This document shows positions 1 to 8,376 of a DNA stretch of 64,000 nt, piece by piece (the first letter of the stretch is position 1; every line of letters begins with the position of its first letter). Origin of the DNA: an uncultured Lachnoclostridium sp. (GTDB lineage Bacteria; Bacillota; Clostridia; Lachnospirales; Lachnospiraceae); contig CAMKRZ010000003.1 in NCBI GenBank assembly GCA_946415315.1, forward strand, positions 124,001-188,000. The letters are read 5' to 3'. The notes beneath the pieces are model-generated. The model saw only the letters and a list, made by a program, of their open reading frames with translations, had not been told where the DNA came from and did not search any database. The translations under genes and the position numbers were made by a program.

Positions 1-761
1 CTCAGTGTCACATCCGTATGTTTGTCCTTGTCCGCCCACTGCAGCATCTGTTTCAACTTGCCGTCGGCCGCGTTGTTGACGCGCACGTCAAAGCCGATCC
101 GCCGGTCGAAACGGCCGTTGACCGTCATCAGCGGGATCCGCACTTCCGCGTAGTAACCGTAGCCCGATCCGTCGCCGTACACGCTGCATTTGTAACCATC
201 ACCGGTCGCTCCCTGCCCGAGATATCCGTTGCCGTCACGGTCCACGATGTAGCATGCGTCACCGACCGAGTACACGCGGTTCTTCTTTCCGTCCTCATTG
301 ATGAAGAAAAATACACTGTCGCGGTTGTAAACCGAATCCGCAGAGGTGTCGTACGTGGCATCGATCACGTGGACGAGCACGTAGAGACAATCCTCGCCCC
401 ACAGCACCTTAAAGAGTGCGACCGTCCTGTCGGAATCGCCGGATACACTGTTCTCAATGCGGTATTCTTTCGCAAGGTTCCAGACTTTGCTGTAGTGCCC
501 GTCCAACTGCGGAACACCGCTTCCCGCGTAGCCGCTCACATCCGTGACCGTCGGATCTCGGAATCCGAGCGTCGGAGTCGGCTCTTCGCTCGGCGTCGGG
601 CTGTCTGTCGGAACCGTCGATTCCGTCGGCGTCCCGGACAGTTCTCCGCCATTCTCCGGCGTCTCGTTAGCAGCGGAACAGGCGCACAAAAAGACCGTGA
701 GCAGGCAGAGTAAAGCCGCACACAAAAGTCTCACTGCGATTTTCCTGTTCGTTCGGATCAT
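1..761 (-). CDS. Lipoprotein with CBM9-like carbohydrate-binding domain (C-terminus beyond window)
   Basis: Minus-strand frame open from the ATG at 761 to the window edge, so the C-terminus is missing. It starts with basic residues and a hydrophobic segment ending in the lipobox LCACS, which predicts a lipid-anchored surface protein. A low-complexity Pro/Thr/Ser/Glu linker follows, then a beta-rich domain containing VLWGEDCLYVLVHVID, SVYNRDSVFFFI and AEVRIPL. This pattern is typical of family 9 carbohydrate-binding modules found on xylanases and surface glycan-binding proteins. TTGGAGAGACC lies directly before the ATG. It follows the U32-family gene by 39 bases and may be the last gene of that operon. 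The ligand is unknown; a catalytic domain could lie beyond the edge. Confidence 0.75.
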   Translation of the reverse strand, partial: MIRTNRKIAVRLLCAALLCLLTVFLCACSAANETPENGGELSGTPTESTVPTDSPTPSEEPTPTLGFRDPTVTDVSGYAGSGVPQLDGHYSKVWNLAKEYRIENSVSGDSDRTVALFKVLWGEDCLYVLVHVIDATYDTSADSVYNRDSVFFFINEDGKKNRVYSVGDACYIVDRDGNGYLGQGATGDGYKCSVYGDGSGYGYYAEVRIPLMTVNGRFDRRIGFDVRVNNAADGKLKQMLQWADKDKHTDVTL

Positions 762-800
762 GGTCTCTCCAACAAAGTTAATCTGGTTTTTCGTAAAATG

Positions 801-2027
801 TTAATCGTCGTGATCCATCCGCATGATATCTCCGACCTCCGGCGTCACGCTCAGTTTCATGCGCACGATCCGGCTGGCATGCGGACACGACTCCATCGGT
901 TCCCCTTCCTCGTCCCACATGGCCAGCGCCTCGGCTGCGACATTGCGGCCGTCGGGCTTCATGACAAGGATGGTGTCGCCGACACAGAATTTGTTTTTCT
1001 GCAAAAATGTGACAGTTCCGTCCGGAAGAACCTCCGATACCGTTCCCAGGTATACCGACTCCCGCTCACCGGAACGTCCCTCATAATCCTGTGAGGTGTT
1101 GTCCGGTTTTCCGAAGAAGAAACCGGTCGTATATTCTCTCGCCGCGCTTCTGCGGATCTCCGAGAGATACCGCGGAATGGCTGCACGGTATTCCTCCGGG
1201 TCTCTCATGCATGTGTCGATCGCCTCGCGGTAGACGCGCGTGACAGTGGCAACATAGAGAGCTGTCTTCATGCGCCCTTCAATCTTGAAACTGTCGATCC
1301 CGGATGCAAGCAATTCCGGAATATGCTCGATCATGCACAGGTCTTTCGAGTTAAACAGGTACGTTCCGCCATCATCCTCGTACACCGGCATGTACTGCCC
1401 CGGACGCGACTCCTCCACGACGGCGTAACGCCAGCGGCAGGGGTGCGTGCAGGCTCCGAGATTTGCCTCACGACCGGTCATAAACGCCGACAGAAGGCAT
1501 CTTCCCGAATACGAGATGCACATGGCTCCGTGCACGAACGCCTCGATCTCCGCTCCCTCGGGAATGCGCCTGCGGATCGCTCGGATCTCCTCGAGGGAGA
1601 GCTCTCTTCCGCAGACGACGCGCTCCGCCCCCTGGGCATACCAGAAGCAGAAGGTCTCCGCGTTCACATTGTTCGCCTGTGTGCTGATATGGATGGCGAC
1701 CTCCGGCGGAAGCATTTCCTTCGCTACGGAAAATGCCCCCGGGTCCGCGACGATCACGGCATCCGGCCGGATCTCGCCGATCTTCTCCAGGTAACTGCGA
1801 AAAGCTTCCATTGAGCCCTCATGCGCGATCACATTGGTCGCAACATAGAGTTTTTTTCCGCGCTCATGACAGTAGGCAACCGCCTCCCGCAGTTCGTCAA
1901 ACGAGAGGTTTTTCGCTTTCGCGCGCAATCCGAACGCTTCGCCGCCGACATACACGGCGTCCGCTCCGTACCGCACCGCGGTTTTCACAACGTCCAGCGA
2001 TCCCGCAGGAATCAGCAGTTCGGGCAT
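801..2027 (-). CDS. trhP: U32-family tRNA hydroxylation protein (TrhP-like)
   Basis: 408-residue protein of the peptidase U32 family, from a start preceded by GGGAGGTGACT (a longer frame to 2042 is less likely). The U32 signature EAFVHGAMCISYSGRCLLS is at about 162-180, followed by the Cys pair of CTHPC. Established knowledge: in Bacillus subtilis U32 proteins (TrhP1/P2) make 5-hydroxyuridine at the tRNA wobble position using prephenate, and the next enzyme, TrmR, methylates it. The trmR homologue sits directly upstream here, which supports this role over proteolysis. Bacillus has two U32 genes at this locus; only one is present here. Confidence 0.85.
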   Translation of the reverse strand: MPELLIPAGSLDVVKTAVRYGADAVYVGGEAFGLRAKAKNLSFDELREAVAYCHERGKKLYVATNVIAHEGSMEAFRSYLEKIGEIRPDAVIVADPGAFSVAKEMLPPEVAIHISTQANNVNAETFCFWYAQGAERVVCGRELSLEEIRAIRRRIPEGAEIEAFVHGAMCISYSGRCLLSAFMTGREANLGACTHPCRWRYAVVEESRPGQYMPVYEDDGGTYLFNSKDLCMIEHIPELLASGIDSFKIEGRMKTALYVATVTRVYREAIDTCMRDPEEYRAAIPRYLSEIRRSAAREYTTGFFFGKPDNTSQDYEGRSGERESVYLGTVSEVLPDGTVTFLQKNKFCVGDTILVMKPDGRNVAAEALAMWDEEGEPMESCPHASRIVRMKLSVTPEVGDIMRMDHDD

Positions 2028-2138
2028 AGTCACCTCCCACAATTCTCATAACAACGATGCGTCCGGTCCGGCAAGCCAACTGCAACGTAACGCCGCCGTC
2101 GCATCCGTATTATCGCAAAAGCTCCTCAAGGGAGCACA

Positions 2139-2858
2139 TTATCGTTCGTGATACACGCTCACGGTCATCCCGTCGCCCACCGGCAAAAGCGTGCTGACAA
2201 CCGATTTCTCTCCGAACAGTTCCCGCACAAACTCCCGCATGCGAAGGTGGATCGTGCGGTCTCTGCGCTGCACGGTGAATTTGGATTCGGCGATGCTTCC
2301 CTCCTGCAGAACATTGTCCGCGACAAAGTACGCGCCGTCCGCAAGCAGCGGGCGGATCAGCTGCCAATAGATCGGATACTGAGCCTTCGCGGCATCGAGG
2401 AACACGAAATCAAACTTCCGTCCCTCCGCAGCGAGTTCCGCGAGCACTTCCGCCGCATCGCCCTCACGCAGCGTGATCGCGGCAAGTTCGCTTCTCTCCG
2501 TGAACAACCGCTTCGCCGCTTCGATCCGCGCTGGGACCTTCTCGATCGTGGTCAGCGGAACGCCGTAACCCACGCAATCTTCCATAAACGCAGCGGAAAA
2601 TCCGACTGCCGTCCCGACTTCCAGAATCGATTTCGGCTGTCGTGCAGACAACAAAAAGCGAAGAAGTCCCTGCGCTTCTTTACGAATAATAGGAACTTCC
2701 TCTCGTTTTGCCCTGCGTTCCGTGTCCGCAAGCCAATCCGGCAAATCCGGAACAAGAGAGCTGATGTATTCAGACGTTTTTTCGCCGTTCACCTGGCTCA
2801 CAGGCAGACGATCATCCGCGTCTGCCGGCGTTGATTCTTGTAACAATCTCTCTTTCAT
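2139..2858 (-). CDS. trmR: tRNA 5-hydroxyuridine methyltransferase (TrmR, O-methyltransferase family 3)
   Basis: 239-residue class I SAM-dependent O-methyltransferase. The SAM-binding loop ILEVGTAVGFSAA is at about 78-90 and the metal/substrate segment FVFLDAAKAQYP is around Asp155, as in the catechol-O-methyltransferase-like family. In Bacillus the homologue at the same position (YrrM) methylates 5-hydroxyuridine-34 in tRNA to 5-methoxyuridine. The gene begins 13 bases after the MltG-like gene and is followed by the U32 hydroxylation gene, so the two modification steps are encoded in tandem. GAGGGAT lies about 8 bases before the ATG, partly within the end of the preceding gene. Confidence 0.85.
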   Translation of the reverse strand: MKERLLQESTPADADDRLPVSQVNGEKTSEYISSLVPDLPDWLADTERRAKREEVPIIRKEAQGLLRFLLSARQPKSILEVGTAVGFSAAFMEDCVGYGVPLTTIEKVPARIEAAKRLFTERSELAAITLREGDAAEVLAELAAEGRKFDFVFLDAAKAQYPIYWQLIRPLLADGAYFVADNVLQEGSIAESKFTVQRRDRTIHLRMREFVRELFGEKSVVSTLLPVGDGMTVSVYHER

Positions 2859-2871
2859 TCTCCAGGATCCC

Positions 2872-3309
2872 TCATTCCAGATCTTCCAGACTCGGTTCGT
2901 CGCTCTCGAGTTTCTCGGTCGGAACCGAAATGATCTCCAGGATCTCGTTATAGTTCATGTCGGTCCGCAGTTTGTACGTTCCGGGCATGATGTTCAGCTT
3001 GTTGATCTTCACCTTGATGTAAAATGAAAGCTCGTTGACAATGATCCCCTCGCGCTCCAGACGTTTGCCGACGTCGCGCGTGGAATCGCCGAGTTCGATC
3101 AGAATGTCCTTCTCCTCGCCGTGTTCGAAATCCGCCACCTGCACGTTGCCGAACACCTGATAACAGAAGTTCTTGGCATACAGGCTCATTTTCACGACGG
3201 CAAATGCGATGAACGCATAGAAAAGGATATCGATGAAAAGCCGTGTGACATCACTCGACATCGATATGACGAACCGCCCTGCCTTCGATTTTTTTTTCTT
3301 CTTGGCCAT
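2872..3309 (-). CDS. Small MltG/YceG-like membrane protein lacking the transglycosylase domain
   Basis: 145-residue protein starting MAKKKKK after GTGAGGGGAGTT. A Lys-rich cytoplasmic tail, one membrane helix (about 22-42) and an extracellular portion containing STRDVGKRLEREGIIVN and LNIMPGTYKLRTDMNYNEIL match the LysM-like N-terminal module of endolytic transglycosylase MltG. The catalytic YceG region, roughly 200 further residues with its conserved Glu, is absent; the protein ends in acidic residues. Its operon position is that of mltG (yrrL) in Bacillus, so this is probably a reduced MltG relative that may bind peptidoglycan or division partners rather than cut glycan. Confidence 0.7.
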   Translation of the reverse strand: MAKKKKKSKAGRFVISMSSDVTRLFIDILFYAFIAFAVVKMSLYAKNFCYQVFGNVQVADFEHGEEKDILIELGDSTRDVGKRLEREGIIVNELSFYIKVKINKLNIMPGTYKLRTDMNYNEILEIISVPTEKLESDEPSLEDLE

Positions 3310-3331
3310 AACTCCCCTCACTGCTGTGAAA

Positions 3332-4993
3332 TCAATACGCCTCCGTAATGATCGGCAGGATCATCGGGCGACGATGGATTTCCTTCCAGATAAACTCACT
3401 GAGTTCGTTTCGGATCTCCGACTTCAGGCGGTTCACATCCCGTCCGTCGGACATCTCAAATTTCTCCATGCACTCCTGCACGATGAGCGACGCTCTCGCG
3501 ATCAGATGCTCCGCATCCTTCAGATACACGAAGCCCTTCGTCTCGATGACCGGAGTGCTCAGGAAGCGCTTGGAATCGTAGTCCAGGCACGTGGAAACGA
3601 TGAAAATGCCGTTTTCCGAAAGATACTGGCGGTCGCGCAGCACAATGTTGCCGACATCACCAATCCCGAGTCCGTCGACCAGAATTCCTCTCGCGGGCAC
3701 GGTCTCCGTGATCTCCGCCTTCTTGCTCGTGAGCGAAAGCACATCGCCCGACTTGAGGATCACGACATTGTCCTTGTTCCAGCCGAGCTCGAGGCAGAGG
3801 TTTCTCTGCGCGATGCGGTGGCGGTACTCGCCGTGGATCGGGATCGCGTACTTCGGCCGGATCAGGCTGTACAAAAACTTGATCTCGTCCTGGCAGGCAT
3901 GGCCGGACACGTGCGTATCCTGGAAGATAACGCGCGCCCCGAGCATGGACAGGTCGTTGATCAGACGGAACACGCTCTTCTCGTTGCCGGGGATCGGTGT
4001 CGAGCTGATAATGACGACATCGCCCGGGAAAATGTTGATCTTACGATGGGACGACGATGCGACTCTCGAGAGTGCCGCCATCGGTTCGCCCTGGCTTCCC
4101 GTCATGATCAGGACAGTCTGTTCCATCGGATACCGGTTGAGCTCCTCGATCGGGATCAGAATGTTGTCCGGCATCTGAATGTAGCCAAGCTCCACCGCGG
4201 TGTTGACGATGTTGACCATGCTCCGGCCGTCGATCGCCACCTTGCGCTTGTAACGGACCGCGCAGTCGATGATCTGCTGGATGCGGTCCACATTGGAGGC
4301 AAATGTCGCCACGATGATGCGGTGGCTTGTATTGTCCGCAAATATGTTGTCAAATGTCTTGCCGACGGTGCGTTCCGACATAGTAAGTCCCGGCTTGAGC
4401 GCGTTCGTCGAATCGCACAGAAGCGCCAGAACGCCCTTGCTGCCGAGAATTCCGAGTCGCTGCAGGTCGATCGTCTCGCCGTACACCGGCGTGAAATCGA
4501 TCTTGAAGTCGCCGGTGTGGATGATGGTGCCCGCTGGTGAATGGATCGCGAGAGCCGCCGAATCGGCGATGCTGTGGTTTGTGCGGATGTACTCCACGGA
4601 GAGGGCTCCGCAAGTCACCGTATCCCCGTAGGATACGACCTGAAGCGGCACGTCGACCGCCACTGTCGCCTCCTCCAGCTTGTTCGCGATGATCGCGAGT
4701 GTCAGCTGCGTTCCGTAGACCGGCACGGGAACTTCCCGCAGCACGTACGGCAGCGCGCCGATGTGATCCTCGTGTCCGTGCGTGATAAAGAATCCGCGAA
4801 CATGCTCGAGGTTCTCCTTCAAATACGTCACATCCGGGATCACCAGATCAATTCCCAGCATATCGTCGCTGGGGAACGCCAGTCCGCAGTCGACCACGAT
4901 AATATCGTCGCCGTAGCGGATGGCCGTGATGTTCATACCGATCTGCTCAAGACCGCCGAGCGGTATGATCTTAACAATTTTCTTCGAACTCAT
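3332..4993 (-). CDS. rnj: Ribonuclease J
   Basis: 553-residue metallo-beta-lactamase/beta-CASP ribonuclease. The zinc-binding motif THGHEDHIG is at about 71-79 and the N-terminal IIPLGGLEQIGMN is diagnostic of RNase J. The family has 5'-3' exonuclease and endonuclease activity and drives mRNA decay and rRNA maturation in Gram-positives. Length is normal for the family. It starts 15 bases after the DUF1292 gene and runs into the MltG-like gene after 22 bases, so it is in the same operon as ruvX and ireB. One copy is seen here; whether a second RNase J exists elsewhere cannot be told. Confidence 0.95.
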   Translation of the reverse strand: MSSKKIVKIIPLGGLEQIGMNITAIRYGDDIIVVDCGLAFPSDDMLGIDLVIPDVTYLKENLEHVRGFFITHGHEDHIGALPYVLREVPVPVYGTQLTLAIIANKLEEATVAVDVPLQVVSYGDTVTCGALSVEYIRTNHSIADSAALAIHSPAGTIIHTGDFKIDFTPVYGETIDLQRLGILGSKGVLALLCDSTNALKPGLTMSERTVGKTFDNIFADNTSHRIIVATFASNVDRIQQIIDCAVRYKRKVAIDGRSMVNIVNTAVELGYIQMPDNILIPIEELNRYPMEQTVLIMTGSQGEPMAALSRVASSSHRKINIFPGDVVIISSTPIPGNEKSVFRLINDLSMLGARVIFQDTHVSGHACQDEIKFLYSLIRPKYAIPIHGEYRHRIAQRNLCLELGWNKDNVVILKSGDVLSLTSKKAEITETVPARGILVDGLGIGDVGNIVLRDRQYLSENGIFIVSTCLDYDSKRFLSTPVIETKGFVYLKDAEHLIARASLIVQECMEKFEMSDGRDVNRLKSEIRNELSEFIWKEIHRRPMILPIITEAY

Positions 4994-5008
4994 AACATCC
5001 TTTCTGTC

Positions 5009-5281
5009 TTACTGCTCTGAGTCGAATTCGATGTCCACGTCCTCCATGAGCTCGTCAAACAGAACGCCGAGGCTGCGCAGTTCGGCATCCTCCGAGACCA
5101 TGCGGTACGTGACCGTCTCATCATCCTTGTAGGTGGCCTCCAGAATGTAGGCGAGATCATCCTCCGGATCGGCGACAAGAATGTATTCCTTCCCGTCCTT
5201 CGATGCCTGCGCGATCACCTCCATGGTGATCAGGTCGCCGTTCTCATCTTCAAAATTGACTGTGGTAATCGAATCGCTCAT
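5009..5281 (-). CDS. DUF1292 family protein (YrzB-like)
   Basis: 90-residue acidic protein beginning MSDSITTVNFEDENGD, followed by EYILVADPEDD, typical of DUF1292 (YrzB in Bacillus). AAAGGAATT lies about 8 bases before the ATG at 5281; a longer frame upstream lacks family similarity. The function is not established. Its conserved place between ruvX and the rnj/mltG-type genes is shared with many Firmicutes. No membrane segment or cysteine cluster is visible. Confidence 0.85.
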   Translation of the reverse strand: MSDSITTVNFEDENGDLITMEVIAQASKDGKEYILVADPEDDLAYILEATYKDDETVTYRMVSEDAELRSLGVLFDELMEDVDIEFDSEQ

Positions 5282-5384
5282 ATATGGTAATTCCTTTTTA
5301 TGTTCGTGTAAAATGCCGCAGAACCCGCGCGATCGCCGCACGATCAAAGCGTTCGCAAGGTTCTCCCCCAACTACTTCCCGCTC

Positions 5385-5864
5385 CTACCGGCTCTCCTCG
5401 ATCCGGGTAAGCAGGTTCTCTTTCTCCTCCGGGTGATTTCCCAGAAAATCCATGTAGGACTGCAAAATGATCGTCGCTGCCAGCTTATCCACAACAGCGT
5501 CCTTCTCCTCGCGTCTCGCGCCGCCCGCATCCAGAATGCGGTGCGCCTCCACCGTGGTAAATCGTTCGTCCCACAAAACAACGGGCAGCCCCGTACGTCG
5601 TTCCAGGTCTGCCGCAAATGCTTCCGTCTTCTCCGCACGGTCGCCGACGGAATTATCCAACCGCTTCGGCAAACCGAGTACAATCGCGTTCACGCCGCGC
5701 TCCGAAACTATCTCCTCAATCTGCTGATACGTCTGCCGCAGTTTCGTCTCATGCTTTCTGCGAATGACAGTGAGCGGCTGAGCGGTCAGAAACAAACCGT
5801 CACTGCACGCCACACCTACCGTGACAGAACCGTAATCAAGTCCGAGAAGCCTCAACTCTGACAT
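5385..5864 (-). CDS. ruvX: Holliday junction resolvase-like protein RuvX (YqgF family)
   Basis: 159-residue RNase H-fold protein. [19 protein letters not shown] at the N-terminus holds the first catalytic Asp, [12 protein letters not shown] the conserved Asp-Glu-Arg, and [10 protein letters not shown] the C-terminal Asp. Start chosen at 5864 because GGAGGTG lies 5 bases upstream; a frame reaching 5897 adds residues with no family match. The family resolves branched DNA and is implicated in 16S rRNA 5'-end processing. It lies between ireB and the DUF1292 gene, as in Bacillus. Confidence 0.92.
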   Translation of the reverse strand: MSELRLLGLDYGSVTVGVACSDGLFLTAQPLTVIRRKHETKLRQTYQQIEEIVSERGVNAIVLGLPKRLDNSVGDRAEKTEAFAADLERRTGLPVVLWDERFTTVEAHRILDAGGARREEKDAVVDKLAATIILQSYMDFLGNHPEEKENLLTRIEESR

Positions 5865-5899
5865 CGAAACACCTCCGAATCGAGCTTTCGACCGCAAAC

Positions 5900-6160
5900 T
5901 TACTGCAGCTCGCTCAGATACAATCTCACGAGCTCCTCAATGATCTCATCGCGCTCCACCTTCGCAATCTGACTTCTTGCGTTCAGATAGCTGGTGATAT
6001 ACGTCGGATCGCCGCTCATCAGATAGCCGACCAGCTGTGAAGTAGGGTTGTATCCTTTCTCGCGCAGAGCGACATAAACATTCTTCAGGATCTCACGAAT
6101 GTTGTTCGTGTGCTCCGCAATCGGATAATGCATGGTGTTGTTCAGATCAATCGGTTTCAT
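5900..6160 (-). CDS. ireB: IreB family regulatory phosphoprotein
   Basis: 86-residue protein of the IreB/DUF965 family (YrzL in Bacillus), recognised by the stretch [20 protein letters not shown] and the C-terminal VRLYLSEL. In Enterococcus faecalis IreB is a Thr-phosphorylated target of the Ser/Thr kinase IreK and affects cephalosporin resistance. A Thr at position 9 is available near the N-terminus. First gene of the operon ireB-ruvX-DUF1292-rnj, downstream of a well-formed promoter at 6331-6359. Confidence 0.92.
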   Translation of the reverse strand: MKPIDLNNTMHYPIAEHTNNIREILKNVYVALREKGYNPTSQLVGYLMSGDPTYITSYLNARSQIAKVERDEIIEELVRLYLSELQ

Positions 6161-6330
6161 AGTCGTACCTCACTCTCTCCGTCTCTTCGGATCATTCCGA
6201 ACGCCCGACCGGACCGGCCTCCCCTGCCGTCCGAATACGCGCCGCAGTCGTCTCTTTCTTCTCTGATTACCGTTGACCGCGTGCCTCTTTTCACGCGGGC
6301 GCGCACACGTGCACGCAGACGACCATTCAT

Positions 6331-6359
6331 ATAATACCGCAACTTCCGTCAAATAGCAA
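6331..6359 (-). promoter_or_regulatory. Promoter of the ireB-ruvX-rnj operon
   Basis: TTGCTA (6354-6359), 17-base spacer, TATTAT (6331-6336) on the minus strand, leaving a leader of about 165 bases before ireB. The leader holds a CGCGTG/CACGCG inverted repeat and no reading frame that I can support. Confidence 0.7.
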
Positions 6360-6403
6360 CAGTTTTTGCCCTCAAACGTAATTTGTTCATGCCCGCCGGC
6401 GAA

Positions 6404-6448
6404 ATCCAAACGGCGCCGAGGGAGCATCCCTGTAACGCCCGGCGCCGT
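6404..6448 (-). terminator. Hairpin terminator after mtaB
   Basis: Reading minus, the mtaB stop is followed by GGAAAATG and then a long hairpin: arms ACGGCGCCG and CGGCGCCGT with an inner AGGGA/TCCCT stem, then TTTGGATTT. The stem is strong and the U-tract imperfect. Confidence 0.65.
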
Positions 6449-6456
6449 CATTTTCC

Positions 6457-7836
6457 TTACGCCAATTCCGCGAGAAGCGTCCCGTCCGCAAGCAATTTTA
6501 CGCCACTGACCGTTACCTCGCGGCCCGCAAGGTCACAGTCACTTCGGATCGCGTACGGAACATACTCCCGGCTGAATCCGACATAGTATTCCGTGCCTTC
6601 GATCTGAGCCGGTTCCTCGAAAAGCACCTCTGCCGCTTTGCCGAGCCTGCTCTCACGGTACGCGAGCATTGTCTCCTTCGCCGCTCCGATCAGGATCGCA
6701 GCGCGGCGCTTCTTCTCCGCCTCCGTGTGCTGCCCGCTCATGCGGTCCGCCACGGTACCTTTTCTGCGTGAATACGGAAACACATGCACCTGCGCGAACC
6801 CGATCTCGCGCACATACGCAACCGTCTCCGCAAACTGTTCCCCGGTCTCCTGCGGAAAGCCGGCGATGATGTCCGTCGTTACGGCACAATTCGGAAAATG
6901 CTCCCGCAGCCGCCGAACGACCTCCCGATACTCCGCCGTCGTGTACTTCCGGTTCATGGCCCGCAGTGTCTCATCGCAGCCGCTCTGCAGCGACAGGTGA
7001 AACTGCGGGCAAAGTTTCGTGATCTTCGCAAGTTCCGCGACAACGTCCTCCGTCATGATGCGCGGCTCCAGTGATCCCAGCCTCACCCGGGTGATCCCCT
7101 CCACGGCCGCCACATTCCGCACGAGCGACAGAAGCGGCAGATCGCCGCTGTTGACGCGAAGCTCCGCCTGCTCGGTCACGGAATACCGCTCCAGCCCGTA
7201 CGATGAAAGATGTATCCCGTTCAGGACAACCTCGCGGACGCCGGAAGCGGCAAGCGCCTTGACTTCCTCAACAACCTCCGCCTCATTTCGCGAGGAGATG
7301 CGCCCTCTCGCGAACGGGATGATGCAGTAGCTGCAGAACTGGTTGCAGCCGTCCTGAACCTTCACAAACGCCCGCGTGCGCTCCTGCGAGTGCGTCACGG
7401 GCAGTTCCTCGTATTCCCGGAGTTTCGCGTCCGCATCCACATAGAAAAACGGACCCTGTTCGCCGTTGTACCGCTTCCCGAAGACCTCGTTGAGGATCGC
7501 CGGGATCTCCCCTTTTCTGCGGTTTCCGACCATGATATCCACGCCCGTGTCGTCCGCGTGCTCCTCCGAGCGTTCCTGCACGTAGCAGCCCGTCGCAAGG
7601 ATCAGCCCGTCCGGCGACTGCGCCTTCGCGCGGTGCAGCATCTGGCGGGATTTGCGGTCCGCAATGTTGGTGACCGTGCAAGTGTTGACGATCACGATGT
7701 CGACCGCCTCCCCGAACGCGCGCTCACAGCATCCGCAGCCGCGCAGCATCTCCCGGATTGCCTCGGATTCACAGGCGTTTACCTTGCAGCCGAGCGTATG
7801 GATGGAAAATGTCTTATTTTGCAAATGATTGGTCAT
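6457..7836 (-). CDS. mtaB: tRNA N6-threonylcarbamoyladenosine methylthiotransferase MtaB
   Basis: 459-residue radical-SAM methylthiotransferase. The N-terminal UPF0004 domain has HTLGCKVNACE and VNTCTVTN for one iron-sulfur cluster, the radical-SAM motif is CNQFCSYC, and a C-terminal TRAM-like segment is present. The TLGCKVN form points to MtaB (YqeV), which converts t6A37 to ms2t6A37 in tRNA, rather than MiaB. GGAAGA precedes the chosen ATG at 7836; a start at 7857 with GGGAAAGA upstream is nearly as good and adds 7 residues. In Bacillus mtaB follows prmA-rsmE; here nifS-thiI and an HPr-like gene intervene. Confidence 0.92.
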   Translation of the reverse strand: MTNHLQNKTFSIHTLGCKVNACESEAIREMLRGCGCCERAFGEAVDIVIVNTCTVTNIADRKSRQMLHRAKAQSPDGLILATGCYVQERSEEHADDTGVDIMVGNRRKGEIPAILNEVFGKRYNGEQGPFFYVDADAKLREYEELPVTHSQERTRAFVKVQDGCNQFCSYCIIPFARGRISSRNEAEVVEEVKALAASGVREVVLNGIHLSSYGLERYSVTEQAELRVNSGDLPLLSLVRNVAAVEGITRVRLGSLEPRIMTEDVVAELAKITKLCPQFHLSLQSGCDETLRAMNRKYTTAEYREVVRRLREHFPNCAVTTDIIAGFPQETGEQFAETVAYVREIGFAQVHVFPYSRRKGTVADRMSGQHTEAEKKRRAAILIGAAKETMLAYRESRLGKAAEVLFEEPAQIEGTEYYVGFSREYVPYAIRSDCDLAGREVTVSGVKLLADGTLLAELA

Positions 7837-7898
7837 GTATTCTTCCGTAAATGCCATATTCTTTCCCACAAAAATGTCATATTCTTCCGGCTTGGCAA

Positions 7899-7927
7899 TT
7901 GACTTTTCCACACAGAAAAGGTACTAT
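7899..7927 (+). promoter_or_regulatory. Promoter of the HPr-like gene
   Basis: TTGACT (7899-7904), 17-base spacer, TACTAT (7922-7927) on the plus strand, about 100 bases before the HPr-like ATG, which has GAGGAGGG 6 bases upstream. Confidence 0.75.
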
Positions 7928-8029
7928 AGAAACAGTGGAACGCCGCATTCCTCGCGGATCCGGCATTTTCCCCGCAAGAACCCGGTTTGCGGCCGTGCCG
8001 CGTCGGGTTACGATTGAGGAGGGTCTTAC

Positions 8030-8263
8030 ATGAAAACTGTTACCATCACACTGAATTCGATCGACAAAGTTAAGAATTTTGTCAACGACATCACACGTTT
8101 CCGCTCGGATTTCGACCTCGTGTCCGGCCGCTATGTCATCGACGCCAAGTCCATCATGGGCATTTTCAGCCTGGATCTCTCGCGCCCGATCATGCTCAAC
8201 ATCCACAACGAGGATGAGATCGACACGATCCTTGAAGTTCTCAAGCCTTACATCGTTCAGTAA
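8030..8263 (+). CDS. HPr-like protein without the active-site histidine
   Basis: 77-residue protein of the PTS HPr fold. The regulatory-serine region is present (DAKSIMGIFSL, Ser41 aligning with HPr Ser46), but the N-terminal segment that should carry GxHARP reads TITLNSIDKVKNFVNDI and has no His. It therefore cannot accept phosphate from enzyme I; like Bacillus Crh it could only act through Ser phosphorylation, for example as a CcpA co-regulator. That role is inference. It is a single-gene plus-strand transcription unit with its own promoter and a downstream hairpin. Similar His-less HPr proteins are, to my knowledge, common in Lachnospiraceae. Confidence 0.85.
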   Translation: MKTVTITLNSIDKVKNFVNDITRFRSDFDLVSGRYVIDAKSIMGIFSLDLSRPIMLNIHNEDEIDTILEVLKPYIVQ

Positions 8264-8325
8264 GGAGTCGAGATCGCGCCTGCAGCCGCAGGCGAAACGG
8301 CATTCGAATACAGGTTTGCGTAACT

Positions 8326-8367
8326 ATGGTTCCGGCACTGCCTTCTGGGCGATCCCGGAACCATTTT
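8326..8367 (+). terminator. Terminator between the HPr-like gene and thiI
   Basis: ATGGTTCCGG (8326-8335) pairs perfectly with CCGGAACCAT (8355-8364), with a 19-base loop and TTTT at the 3' side on plus. It lies between convergent genes. Confidence 0.55.
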
Positions 8368-8376
8368 CATACTCTC

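Noticed and set aside
1323-1814. Long plus-strand frames opposite many minus-strand genes
   Set aside because: They mirror the coding frame of well-supported genes, lack ribosome sites and have low-complexity Arg/His/Asp-rich translations.
2028-2042. Longer U32 protein starting at 2042
   Set aside because: The near-ideal ribosome site GGGAGGTG lies inside that extension and points to the ATG at 2027.
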